Below, one piece after another: positions 51,372-60,202 of a stretch of DNA of 64,000 nucleotides. Within the stretch, counting starts at the first letter, position 1. Each line of letters begins with the position of its first letter. Where the stretch lies: the NCBI GenBank assembly GCA_910577645.1, contig CAJTOL010000014.1:1-64000 (forward strand), written 5' to 3'. Position numbers and translations under genes: made by a program. This DNA comes from an uncultured Lachnospiraceae bacterium. GTDB lineage: Bacteria > Bacillota > Clostridia > Lachnospirales > Lachnospiraceae. The notes under the pieces were generated by a model. That model was not told the DNA's origin. It worked only from the letters and a program-made list of their open reading frames with translations, and did not search any database.

Positions 51372-53110
51372 TGGTCTCTTCCCTCCTTATTCACCGGAAG
51401 AATAAACGTAGCCGTTGTTCCTTCCCCCTCTGTGCTGTTAACCTTTAAGCCGAATTCTCTTCCAAAGTTCATCTGAATCCGATCATGAACATTTTGAATC
51501 CCCACTCTGCTCATATGTCCAGCCTTTTCAAAATTATCTGGCAGTTCCCCGGCTTTAATCCCTCTTCCGTTGTCTGCAATTAAAAGGAACAGCTTTCCCT
51601 CCTTTTCATAAGCGCTGATTGTAATTTGACATATTTGTCCCGGCATCATGCCATGGAAAATCGCGTTTTCTACGATGGGCTGTAATATAAATACAGGAAT
51701 CCGATTCTCAAGAATTTCCTCCGGCACCTGACAGTCCACCTGAAATGCATTTTGATAACGCATTTTTTGAAGTTCCACATATTCTTTAATTGTCTCCAAT
51801 TCTGTTTTTAGAGCGACAAATTCATTGGAATAAGACAAAGATTTTCGAAGAATCTTGGAAAAATGAAGCAGCATGTCCTCCGCCTCCTGGTTTTTCTTCA
51901 TTTCCACAAAAAACCGGATAGAGCTAAGGGTATTGTAAATAAAGTGCGGATTAATCTGAGCCCGAAGAAAGTCCAGTTCAGCCAGCCGCTTTTTCTTTTC
52001 CCCTTCCTTTATCTGTTCCCGTGATTCCTCCAGACGTTCCACCATGCAGTTAAATGCCTGGGACATTTCCCCAAACTCGTTGTTCTCTTTATAGTCCAGG
52101 CGCACCAGCATATTACCTTTCGATACCTCGCCCATTTTTTCTTTAATCTCCATTACTGGCTTTAATAAACGTTTCTGGCAGATCCGCAGCATATTCCACA
52201 AAAGGATTATAGCGCCGGTAATGATAATTACAATAAAGAATCCAATCTTTTTCAGGGAAGCCAGCATCCCTGATGTATGAATGGTTTCAATGAGGTACCA
52301 GCCTGTGCCCGGTATTTCGTCATACAGGAAATATGCTTTTGTATCGCCATTCTCCACAATAAGCCTTCCCTCCTCTTTTTCCTGTATTCCCTCCACTGAA
52401 ATTCCGCAGAATTGGCCGATTTTCAGCTTTCTTTTCTCCGAAATGATGATCCCGTCCTTATCGGTCACATAGAAATTTTTCTCTTTATCAATTAAATTCC
52501 GATAGCTTTCATACAGATTCTTTTCACTGATGTTCAGCACCACTGCTCCCAATGTTTCGCCGGATAAATGATCCTTTATTTTTCGCACAATTAAAAATGT
52601 ATATTTATAAATTCCTTTTGCATCTTCATTTTTCAGCGGTCCTAAAAAACGAACATCCTCCTTCCAGTCCCACTCGCTTTCTTTCTCTATATATTGTCTC
52701 AAAAGAGCAAACCCGTCTTTTTTTGTCATACTGTCTGTGTAGACCGTTCCGTCATTGGCTACAACATAAGTATATACCAGAGGGTTAAAGTTCGAATATG
52801 TCCAAACATAGTTATCCAACAATTTCTGAATCGTATCCACAACCGCGCTCTCTTCCCTGTCCTGGCTGGCAAGAAGAGTTATCATTTCGCTGTTACTTGC
52901 AATTTTATCGCTGAGATAATTGTACTCTGTCAATCTGATTTTTGTCACCTGGCCAATCTGGTTCAGAAGGTTTTTATTTAAAAGAAACATTTCTTCTTCC
53001 AGTTCTGCTTTGGCATAAAAAAATATCACACAGCCTATCAGCAGCACCGCAGCGGTAACAATCCCTCCCATTATGTGAAAAAGCTGCCGGATATAGCTTC
53101 TGTTCTCCAT
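51368..53110 (-). CDS. YesM-like sensor histidine kinase (580 aa)
   Basis: A membrane kinase with an N-terminal helix (about residues 13-32), a roughly 245-residue extracytoplasmic sensor of the dCACHE type, a second helix (IGFFIVIIITGAIILLWNML) and a HAMP domain (about 310-365). The phospho-acceptor lies in INPHFIYNTLSSIRFF at about His388. The ATPase region carries ADNGRGI and a C-terminal GEGTTATFILP. This is the HisKA_7TM/YesM class that pairs with AraC-type regulators. Confidence 0.92.
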   Translation of the reverse strand: MENRSYIRQLFHIMGGIVTAAVLLIGCVIFFYAKAELEEEMFLLNKNLLNQIGQVTKIRLTEYNYLSDKIASNSEMITLLASQDREESAVVDTIQKLLDNYVWTYSNFNPLVYTYVVANDGTVYTDSMTKKDGFALLRQYIEKESEWDWKEDVRFLGPLKNEDAKGIYKYTFLIVRKIKDHLSGETLGAVVLNISEKNLYESYRNLIDKEKNFYVTDKDGIIISEKRKLKIGQFCGISVEGIQEKEEGRLIVENGDTKAYFLYDEIPGTGWYLIETIHTSGMLASLKKIGFFIVIIITGAIILLWNMLRICQKRLLKPVMEIKEKMGEVSKGNMLVRLDYKENNEFGEMSQAFNCMVERLEESREQIKEGEKKKRLAELDFLRAQINPHFIYNTLSSIRFFVEMKKNQEAEDMLLHFSKILRKSLSYSNEFVALKTELETIKEYVELQKMRYQNAFQVDCQVPEEILENRIPVFILQPIVENAIFHGMMPGQICQITISAYEKEGKLFLLIADNGRGIKAGELPDNFEKAGHMSRVGIQNVHDRIQMNFGREFGLKVNSTEGEGTTATFILPVNKEGRDQ

Positions 53111-53716
53111 ATGCGTCTTTTACCTTTCTGCGTTTTCCTTTCATTAGCCGGGAATACTTAATTTTACTTTATTACCCTCAGTGGACAAGGGGACACACGG
53201 TTCCCTTGCCCACTGAGGGTAATAATATTGTATCTCATAAGTCTTCAAGAAAAAAGAGGAATATATTGATAAATGGCAGAACGGAACAGTTTCTACTCAT
53301 TCCTTAACCGGGAACACCCCATAAACAAAAAAAGGACTGCCCTTCCCCCACAGAAAGCAGTCCTTGTGTCACGATCATAAAACCGTCACATTAAATAGTT
53401 TTTTATCTTGGCATCCCCATACCAAAACAAAACTTTGTGCAAGACATCCCCATGTCTTTTACATGCTAAATATACCATTTTTTTCATAATAAGTCAATAT
53501 GTCGTTGTTTATTTTTTACAAAAAGATTTTGTTTTGCTGTGTCTTTTTCTGTTATTTTGTCAATACTTAATACAATTTGTCATATTGCACAATCTATTTG
53601 ACAAGAAATCGTCCTTCCTCGAACAGTATATGCAATTGATACGTATACTCTTTCCAGATTGGAACATACTTTCCTTAGTAAATATCCTGAATTTTAGCAG
53701 AAGGGAAGTGGGATTT
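53111..53716. other. Long divergent intergenic region
   Basis: These 606 bases separate the kinase gene from the germination gene. They hold the large hairpin at 53169-53225, a 9-bp hairpin AAGGACTGC/GCAGTCCTT at about 53333-53375, and an AT-rich segment (53455-53700). That last segment is open in the frame of the next gene but reads as low-complexity hydrophobic sequence. No further gene is supported. Confidence 0.6.
53169..53225. repeat. Large hairpin, candidate dispersed repeat
   Basis: Sixteen bases (53169-53184) pair perfectly with 53210-53225. After one mismatch another eight pairs form around a seven-base loop. There is no T-run, so a terminator is unlikely. One arm (53173-53193) matches 32314-32334 on the opposite strand at 19 of 21 bases. 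Confidence 0.75.
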
Positions 53717-55129
53717 TTGGAATTTTCAAAAACGCTATCAGATAATATGGACTACCTAAAAGAAACTCTCCATACTGCCGAGAACTTTGATGTGGTTTAC
53801 AGGGTGGTAAAAATCGGAGGGCGCAATGCCTGCCTGTATTTTGTAGACGGTCTTACCAAAGACGAGGTACTTTTAAAAGTCCTTCAGGTTTTCTCCGCCA
53901 TTAAGCCGGAGGACATGCCTGAAGACGCTCATGGATTTTCAAAGCAATATATCCCCTATGGGGAAATTGGACTTTTAAAGGATTCCGGCACCATGATTGT
54001 CCAGCTCCTTACCGGTATCTCCTGCCTGTTTATTGATGGCTATGATGCCTGTCTCACCCTGGACTGCCGCACCTATCCGGCGCGCAGTGTATCGGAACCG
54101 GACAAAGATAAGGTTTTGAGAGGCTCCCGGGACGGCTTTGTGGAAACCCTTATCTTCAATACCGCTTTAATTCGCCGCCGGATTCGGGATCCCAAACTTA
54201 CCATGGAGATTATGACTGCAGGCGAAAGCTCCCACACGGATATCGCCATCTGTTACATGAAAGATCGGGTAGATACCAATCTTTTAGATAAAATTAAATC
54301 CAGAATTCAGCGGCTTCATGTAGATGCCCTTACCATGAATCAGGAAAGCCTGGCGGAATGTATCTATCCCCATAAATGGTACAACCCTTTCCCAAAGTTT
54401 AAATTTTCCGAGCGGCCTGATACTACCGCCGCTTCCATCCTGGAGGGAAATATTGTAATTTTGGTGGATACTTCCCCGTCAGCCATGATTCTTCCCTCAT
54501 CGGTATTTGATATTATTGAAGAAGCAGATGATTACTATTTTCCGCCTCTTACCGGAACCTACCTGCGGCTGTCCAGGATGATTATCACTCTGCTGTCTCT
54601 GTTTTTAACTCCAATCTGGCTGCTGCTTATGCAAAATCCAAAGATCATCCCCTCCTGGCTGGAATTTATCCAGCTGTCCGACGACCTTTTTGTCCCTCTT
54701 ATCTTCCAGCTCCTGATACTGGAATTTGCCATTGACGGCCTGCGCCTGGCGGCAGTCAACACCCCCAGTATGCTGACTACTCCTTTGAGCATTATTGCCG
54801 GTATCGTCATGGGGGAATATGCAGTAAAATCCGGGTGGTTTAACAGTGAAACCATGCTGTATATGGCTTTTGTCACTATCGCCAATTATTCCCAGTCCAG
54901 CTTTGAGCTTGGTTATGCGGTAAAGTTTATGCGTATGCTGATTCTGGTTCTCACTGCTCTCTTTAACTACTGGGGGTTTGCGGCAGGGACTGTCTTTTCT
55001 GTATGCGCGGTGATTTTCAACAAGACTATTGCAGGAAAGAGTTATATCTACCCTTTAATCCCTTTCAGTTGGTCAGAACTAAAAAAGCGTTTTTTCCGCA
55101 ACCGCCTGCCTCATACAGAAAAAGGTTAA
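53717..55129 (+). CDS. Spore germination protein, SpoVAF/GerA family (470 aa, start uncertain)
   Basis: An inner-spore-membrane protein of the GerA-A subunit type. The soluble N-terminal part includes NMDYLKETLHTAENFDVVYR and continues to about residue 270. It holds ILEGNIVILVDTSPSAMILP, highly conserved in the family, and YYFPPLTGTYLRLSRM. About five membrane helices follow. The frame is open upstream to 53408, but that stretch is AT-rich and unlike the family. I choose TTG 53717, ten bases after AAGGGA; GTG 53708 and ATG 53747 are alternatives. There is no adjacent GerB/GerC gene, and the size is closer to SpoVAF than to GerAA. It shows that the organism sporulates. Confidence 0.85.
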   Translation: MEFSKTLSDNMDYLKETLHTAENFDVVYRVVKIGGRNACLYFVDGLTKDEVLLKVLQVFSAIKPEDMPEDAHGFSKQYIPYGEIGLLKDSGTMIVQLLTGISCLFIDGYDACLTLDCRTYPARSVSEPDKDKVLRGSRDGFVETLIFNTALIRRRIRDPKLTMEIMTAGESSHTDIAICYMKDRVDTNLLDKIKSRIQRLHVDALTMNQESLAECIYPHKWYNPFPKFKFSERPDTTAASILEGNIVILVDTSPSAMILPSSVFDIIEEADDYYFPPLTGTYLRLSRMIITLLSLFLTPIWLLLMQNPKIIPSWLEFIQLSDDLFVPLIFQLLILEFAIDGLRLAAVNTPSMLTTPLSIIAGIVMGEYAVKSGWFNSETMLYMAFVTIANYSQSSFELGYAVKFMRMLILVLTALFNYWGFAAGTVFSVCAVIFNKTIAGKSYIYPLIPFSWSELKKRFFRNRLPHTEKG

Positions 55130-55146
55130 AGCAGGACAAGGCCCGC

Positions 55147-55707
55147 CTATGCAAACCACAGTTCCTCTTTTGTAGTAGAAATAGCGTCTGCTCCGGCGGA
55201 AAAGGCCGCCATAATGTCCTTTTTATCCGAAATCAATCCTCCGGCAATAATCGGAATATCCGTATATTCCCGGATCTCCTTTAAAACCTTGGGCATAACC
55301 CCCGGCATAATCTCCACCAAATCAGGATGAAAGGTGTCGATCTGCTTTTTGGTGGTGTTCATTGCCATAGAATCGATAATAAAGGTCCTCTGAATCCCAA
55401 ACAGCCCCAGCTCCAAAGCGCGCTTTACCAAAAGAGGCTTGGTGCTGATAATTCCGTCTGCCCGGGTATTCTGCTTTACAAAGTCCACCGCCACCTCCTT
55501 GGCGTTTAGGCCGGCGATTAAGTCCACATGGACAATAGCCGTTTTTCCCTGGGCCTTGATCTGATCTACGATTCCGCCGATATTGCAAATGCTGCCAAAG
55601 AGGACAAACACCACCTGACATTCTGATTCAAAGCACTTTTTCAGACCTTTTTCATCCTTTACTGCCGCGATTACCGGGGATGTCTCCAATAATTCTATTG
55701 CTTTCAT
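55147..55707 (-). CDS. glpP: Glycerol-3-phosphate-responsive antiterminator GlpP (186 aa)
   Basis: GlpP binds leader RNA of glycerol genes and, with glycerol-3-phosphate, prevents early termination. The TIM-barrel protein shows VIAAVKDEKGLKKCFESECQ near the start, GKTAIVHVDLIAGLNAKEVA and PDLVEIMPGVMPKVLKEI, all typical. ATG 55707 (MKAIELLETSP) has AGGAG seven bases upstream; an ATG two codons earlier lies too close to that site. It follows the glycerophosphodiesterase gene, so the effector is made by its neighbours. Confidence 0.92.
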   Translation of the reverse strand: MKAIELLETSPVIAAVKDEKGLKKCFESECQVVFVLFGSICNIGGIVDQIKAQGKTAIVHVDLIAGLNAKEVAVDFVKQNTRADGIISTKPLLVKRALELGLFGIQRTFIIDSMAMNTTKKQIDTFHPDLVEIMPGVMPKVLKEIREYTDIPIIAGGLISDKKDIMAAFSAGADAISTTKEELWFA

Positions 55708-55770
55708 TTCCATTCTCCTTTCCTCATTTTATTTTACCATGCCGGCCAGGCTTTGGGAATAGAGGAAGAG

Positions 55771-55814
55771 CAATAGAAAACACGCAGACAGTCTGTTCTG
55801 CGCGTTTTCTATTG
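55771..55814 (-). terminator. Hairpin between glycerophosphodiesterase and GlpP genes
   Basis: Eighteen bases (55771-55788) pair with 55797-55814. The one non-Watson-Crick position is a G-U pair on the minus-strand RNA but A-C on the plus strand, which favours a minus-strand role. No T-run follows, so processing or attenuation is as likely as termination. Confidence 0.5.
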
Positions 55815-55831
55815 TGCCGCCTTAAGCGGTT

Positions 55832-56560
55832 CTATTTTTTACTGTCAAGCCAGCTCTTGCAAACCTCCGGGTAATTGGTAAAGATGCCGTCGCAGCCCCA
55901 CTCATAAAGCTGCTCCAGGGCGCCCATATCATTAATGGTCCATACATTTACCTCAATCCCGTTCTCCTTACAGCCCTTTACCACTTCTTCCGTTAGGCCT
56001 TTTATTCCCGGATGATACGCCTCAAAGCCATGTTTTTTACAGTAATACCCGGCATTACCGATACCCTGGTGCTCCAGCAGAGCACCGCAGTAGCGAGCGG
56101 GGTCTAACTTCTTAATCTGTACAAGTGACATGTGGTTGAAGGAAGAATACAATACCTTATCTACCAGTCCGTACTTGCGAACCAGTTCCATGGTTTTTTC
56201 CTCCAGCTCCTCATAATAGTATACACTGCTTTTAATCTCAATGTTGGTAACCAGATCCGTCTGGCTTACCCATTTACAGTACTCTTCAAAGGTGGGAATC
56301 GGCTGGAATCCGTATTTCCCGCCGCAAATTTTGCCTGCGTTGAATTTTGACAGTTCTTCGTAGGTATAATCCCTGACATACCCAGTGCCGTCGGTAGTGC
56401 GGTCAATGGTTTCATCATGGATGACTACCACAACTTTGTCCTTGGTAAGCTGGACATCCAGCTCAATTCCCTCGCATCCGATCTCTGCCGCCTTCTGAAA
56501 AGCCAGCATAGTGTTCTCCGGATACTTTCCACTGTAGCCTCTGTGGGCATATACTTTCAT
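55832..56560 (-). CDS. Glycerophosphodiester phosphodiesterase (242 aa)
   Basis: Hydrolyses glycerophosphodiesters such as glycerophosphocholine to glycerol-3-phosphate and an alcohol. The active-site blocks are YAHRGYSGKYPENT (catalytic His), GIELDVQLTKD and VIHDETIDRTTDGTG. No signal peptide is seen, so it is the cytoplasmic UgpQ type and acts on substrate imported by the ABC transporter encoded upstream. GAGGATATG overlaps the leader of the ATG. Confidence 0.93.
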   Translation of the reverse strand: MKVYAHRGYSGKYPENTMLAFQKAAEIGCEGIELDVQLTKDKVVVVIHDETIDRTTDGTGYVRDYTYEELSKFNAGKICGGKYGFQPIPTFEEYCKWVSQTDLVTNIEIKSSVYYYEELEEKTMELVRKYGLVDKVLYSSFNHMSLVQIKKLDPARYCGALLEHQGIGNAGYYCKKHGFEAYHPGIKGLTEEVVKGCKENGIEVNVWTINDMGALEQLYEWGCDGIFTNYPEVCKSWLDSKK

Positions 56561-56630
56561 GTCATATCCTCTTTTCTGTCTGATATTATTTCATGCTGTT
56601 GGGTCAAAAGGTATTTTGACCCTGGCATCA

Positions 56631-57506
56631 TCATTTCATTGCTGCCTTAGAGTATCCGGTCAGCATGTACTTCTGGAAAATAAAGAACAGGATAATTACA
56701 GGCATAACTGCCAGTACCGCCCCTGCCATAACCTCGTGGTTGTTCATGGTTTCCTGACCTGCAAAGGTGTTCTGCAGGAATGCAAGACCGATGGTCAATA
56801 CCCGGCGCTCCTCACCCTTAGCGATGATTTTGGGCCAGAAGTAGGAATTCCAGCCATCAGTAAAGGTAACCAGGATAACGGTAAACAGGGCAGACTTACA
56901 CATGGGAGCCAAAATCTTGGTAATAATTCCCACTCTTCCCAAACCGTCCATTCTGGCCGCCTCAATATAGCTGTCATCAATGGCCATAAAATTCTGCCTC
57001 AGCATGAAAATGAAATAGGGCGAAACTGCTACGGGAAGAATCAGTCCCATAAAGGTATCAGACATTCCCCAGTTTGCCATCATAATAAAAATGGGGATAA
57101 AGGTAACCTGAATGGGGATCATCAGCGCTCCCAGCACGATGATAAAACACAGGCCCTGGCCTTTAAATTTTCCTTTGGAGAATCCATAGCCTGCAAATAC
57201 TCCGGTTACAACCTGGGAAATCAGGATCCCTGCAGTCATAACGATGGTGTTGTAGTAATACTTGGCAAAGTTGCCGCGGTTTAATACGTTAGTATAGTTC
57301 TCAAAATGGAACTCCTTCGGCCATAAGGTGGGAACCGCAAGCAGAATTTCTTCCTGAGATTTTACAGAGGAGATCAGCATCCAGTAAATAGGGAACACTA
57401 CGATAATCATTACGATTATTGCAAGAACCCACTGTGCTGCCGCCTTGATTTTCCGGTTGCGTTTTGCCGCCTCATTGCGATCATTTTGACTCATTGCTTT
57501 ACTCAT
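56631..57506 (-). CDS. ABC transporter permease, UgpE/MalG type (291 aa)
   Basis: A CUT1 permease with six helices. The EAA loop is IEAARMDGLGRVGIITKILA at about residues 181-201. The end LTGYSKAAMK is usual for the MalG/UgpE side. AGGAGGG lies before the ATG. Its neighbour, the glycerophosphodiesterase gene, suggests glycerol-3-phosphate or glycerophosphodiesters as substrate. Confidence 0.9.
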   Translation of the reverse strand: MSKAMSQNDRNEAAKRNRKIKAAAQWVLAIIVMIIVVFPIYWMLISSVKSQEEILLAVPTLWPKEFHFENYTNVLNRGNFAKYYYNTIVMTAGILISQVVTGVFAGYGFSKGKFKGQGLCFIIVLGALMIPIQVTFIPIFIMMANWGMSDTFMGLILPVAVSPYFIFMLRQNFMAIDDSYIEAARMDGLGRVGIITKILAPMCKSALFTVILVTFTDGWNSYFWPKIIAKGEERRVLTIGLAFLQNTFAGQETMNNHEVMAGAVLAVMPVIILFFIFQKYMLTGYSKAAMK

Positions 57507-57517
57507 GACGGCCCTCC

Positions 57518-58423
57518 TTATGAATCATAGGTTACGTTTCCGCTGGAAATCTTCATCGTAGCTACTGTGATAATCAACAACAGGAAGAAGAAGAAAATAC
57601 CTACTGTAGACGCGCGATCCATACGCATGTCAACCATTGCGTAACGGTAAATATTGTAAACGAATACCTCTGTAGAACGGTAGGGCCCCCCCTGGGTCAA
57701 AATATCTACAGACTGGAACACCTTCATAGAGGATAAGAAGGTGGTTACAAACAGGAACAGAGTGGTAGGCGACAGCATAGGAAGGGTAATCTTGAAGAAT
57801 TTCTGGATTCCGTTGGCACCGTCTAAGGAAGCCGCCTCATAGTAATCCGTGGAGATCCCCATCATGGCAGACAGATAAACCATCATGCCGTAACCAATAC
57901 ACCGCCATCCTGTCAGCATCAATACCGAAATCAGGGCCGTGTTCCGGTTTCCCAGCCAATCTACAGCGCTGATTCCAAAAGCAGAAAGAATGTAATTTAA
58001 AATACCAGAATCCGTATTTAAAATCCACAGGAATACCACTGCCGCTGAGGACATTGCCACATACTTGGGCATAAATACAACTGCTCTCATGGCCGCAAAG
58101 CTGTTGGTCATGCGGTTAAAGATCAGTGCAAAAATCATGCCGCCGATCAGAGTAATGGAAAGCTCACCGATGGAGTAAAGGATGGTTACCTTAAGGGAGT
58201 TCCACAGGTATTTTGTGCCGGAACCGCCAAAGAGCCATTTCCAGTTCTTAAGTCCTACATAATTCCACGTATCATTTAGCAGATTCCAGTCGGTAAGGCT
58301 TATCCGGAATAGTTCCACGATAGGATAGTAGGTAAAAATTGCCAGGAAAATCAATGCCGGTACAACACAGCCAAAATCCTTAATCGCAGATATCTTTCTT
58401 GGATTGATTTGTTTCTCTTTCAT
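57518..58423 (-). CDS. ABC transporter permease, UgpA/MalF type (301 aa)
   Basis: Partner permease with six helices. The EAA loop reads YEAASLDGANGIQKFFKITL at about residues 197-217. VDILTQGGPYRSTEVFVYNI near the end is conserved among UgpA-like subunits. AGGAGG lies before the ATG. It is 11 bases upstream of the second permease gene. Confidence 0.9.
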   Translation of the reverse strand: MKEKQINPRKISAIKDFGCVVPALIFLAIFTYYPIVELFRISLTDWNLLNDTWNYVGLKNWKWLFGGSGTKYLWNSLKVTILYSIGELSITLIGGMIFALIFNRMTNSFAAMRAVVFMPKYVAMSSAAVVFLWILNTDSGILNYILSAFGISAVDWLGNRNTALISVLMLTGWRCIGYGMMVYLSAMMGISTDYYEAASLDGANGIQKFFKITLPMLSPTTLFLFVTTFLSSMKVFQSVDILTQGGPYRSTEVFVYNIYRYAMVDMRMDRASTVGIFFFFLLLIITVATMKISSGNVTYDS

Positions 58424-58465
58424 AGTTTCCTCCTATTGACGCATTCACTGCGTCATCCAGGTAGA

Positions 58466-58538
58466 TTTGGAAGTTTACTTCCAAACTTTTTGCCCCCTGA
58501 CTCATAGCTCCGCTCCCTTAAAAACAAGAAGCGGAGCT
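58466..58538 (-). terminator. Two hairpins between binding-protein and permease genes
   Basis: AGCTCCGC (58506-58513) pairs with GCGGAGCT (58531-58538), and TTTGGAAGT (58466-58474) pairs with ACTTCCAAA (58477-58485). Both lie in the 128-base gap and have weak T-runs. They fit attenuation or mRNA stabilisation that keeps the binding protein in excess. Confidence 0.5.
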
Positions 58539-58551
58539 TTGCAGTTATTCC

Positions 58552-59904
58552 TTATACATCGCCCAAAACATCGTTGATCTCGTCAGCCATCATATCCATA
58601 GCTTCCTGAACATCCCCGCCTTCCATAATAAGCTCGGCCATACTGTTCTTCCAGATGGTAGCCAGCTGAGACCATCCCTTGTGCTGAATTCTGGGATTGA
58701 TTAAGTCTAAGTTGTCAAAGATAGGCTGGAATGCCGGCTTCTTCTCCAAGAATGCCTTGCCTTCTTCGGTCTCTAATACAGACTTTCTGGTGGGCATGTA
58801 GCCGGTGCCCTCTGCCCAGGTCATGTTTACATCCTTGCCAACCAGGTACTGCATAAACTGCCATGCCGCGTTTTTAGTTGCCTGATCATTCTTAGAAGGA
58901 ATTAAAACTACACAGCCGCCGATCTCCTGGTTCTTGGTCTCGGCGCCAGGCAGCCAGTGCATACCTACTTCGAAGTCCACCTGGTCTACATAGTTGTTGT
59001 ACAGAGAGGTGGTATGTACTACGGATAAAGCCTTTCCGGAGATAAAGTTCTGTCTCATGTTGGAGGAAGCGTCGTCAGCGGTACCGGTCCAGTAAGTATA
59101 ACCGTTATCGCACCACTCCTTGATCTTACCTGCGATCTCAACGGCCTTCTCGCCGCCTAAATCTGTAGTAGTCTGGTCATCGTTGATGATCTTAACCCCC
59201 TGGTTTAAGTAGAAGGTCTCAAAGTACCACTGATCCCAGCCGGGGATAATGGTTGCATACATCTCGGTGCTGCCGTCAGCCCCCTTTACCGTACCTGCCT
59301 CCATAAAAGCATCCATGTCAGCCCAGGTTTCGGGAAGAGTAATGCCCATCTCATCAACCTTATCTTTGTTGTAGTACATAATCTGGGTGGAAATCAGGAA
59401 GGGTAAGGAAACCTGAGTGCCATTGTACTTAGCCGCCTCAAGCATACCATTACCAAAGTCCTCTACGTCATAGCCAGTCGCCTTGATGTAGGGATCCAGG
59501 TTCTCGGTTAATCCGCCTGCGCCGTACTCAGCAACATAAGGAGTGTTTGCTACGGTAATTGCGGGAAGGCCGGTGCCTGCCGCATGAGCTGCTACCAGCG
59601 CTTCATTTAATTTTGAATAGCTTCCAATATATTCCGCTTCTACAGTAATTAAATCCTGGGAATTGTTAAAGTCTGTGACAACCTGATCTACGATTCCGGA
59701 ATACTGATCCTCCAGGGCGTGCCACCACTTAATCGTAATAGGTTCCGTCACCTCATAGTCAGCCGGATCAGCCGGAGCATTCTCAGCCGGCGCTGCGGTA
59801 GTAGCCGCCTTCCCTGCTGCGCCGGTAGAACCTCCTCCGCTACATCCTGCAAGTGCGCCGACTGCCATTGTTGCCGCCAGAACTAGTGCCATTTTTCTTC
59901 TCAT
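58552..59904 (-). CDS. Solute-binding lipoprotein, UgpB-like (450 aa)
   Basis: A family 1 binding protein. The lipobox GALAGC puts the lipid on Cys21, followed by a Gly/Ser/Ala/Thr linker. The mature part TIKWWHALEDQYSGIVDQVV and DFNNSQDLITVEAEYIGSYS recalls UgpB, whose ligands are glycerol-3-phosphate and glycerophosphodiesters. I start at ATG 59904 (MRRKMALVLAA) with AAGGGAG upstream rather than 24 codons earlier. It heads the leftward Ugp-like operon. Confidence 0.9.
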   Translation of the reverse strand: MRRKMALVLAATMAVGALAGCSGGGSTGAAGKAATTAAPAENAPADPADYEVTEPITIKWWHALEDQYSGIVDQVVTDFNNSQDLITVEAEYIGSYSKLNEALVAAHAAGTGLPAITVANTPYVAEYGAGGLTENLDPYIKATGYDVEDFGNGMLEAAKYNGTQVSLPFLISTQIMYYNKDKVDEMGITLPETWADMDAFMEAGTVKGADGSTEMYATIIPGWDQWYFETFYLNQGVKIINDDQTTTDLGGEKAVEIAGKIKEWCDNGYTYWTGTADDASSNMRQNFISGKALSVVHTTSLYNNYVDQVDFEVGMHWLPGAETKNQEIGGCVVLIPSKNDQATKNAAWQFMQYLVGKDVNMTWAEGTGYMPTRKSVLETEEGKAFLEKKPAFQPIFDNLDLINPRIQHKGWSQLATIWKNSMAELIMEGGDVQEAMDMMADEINDVLGDV

Positions 59905-60081
59905 AAATATTTCTCCCTTCTTTGTTTTTCTCTTGAATACAGCCTCTTTTTCGCCCTTTTTCTTTAAAGTTGGCACAAAAAAAGAGATGCAGCATATAAC
60001 AAAACATACCCTGGTACGCCTCTACTATTTGCTTTCATCTCATTCTCTCTTAAAGCAGACTGTATTCTATTTATATGTTAT

Positions 60082-60110
60082 ATGGTATCATAAAATAGCC
60101 TTCCTTGCAA
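60082..60110 (-). promoter_or_regulatory. Possible promoter of the Ugp-like operon
   Basis: Minus-strand TTGCAA (-35, 60105-60110) and TACCAT (-10, 60082-60087) are separated by 17 bases. The -10 match is only moderate. It leaves a leader of about 170 bases. Confidence 0.4.
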
Positions 60111-60202
60111 GTGATTTTTGTAACTTTTTACTTGTTTCTTTCACATTTCTACCACTATTCCTACAAATTTTTGTCTTTTTTGCCGAATTATTGATTAATT
60201 TT

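Noticed and set aside
53333..53375. AAGGACTGC/GCAGTCCTT hairpin as a terminator
   Set aside because: It lies upstream of both flanking genes, which diverge, so there is no transcript end to serve here. No T-run follows within a few bases on the plus strand. Its role is left open.
56559..57284. 241-codon open frame on the plus strand
   Set aside because: It is antisense to the UgpE-type permease gene and its translation is rich in His, Asn, Gln and Cys without any fold signature.
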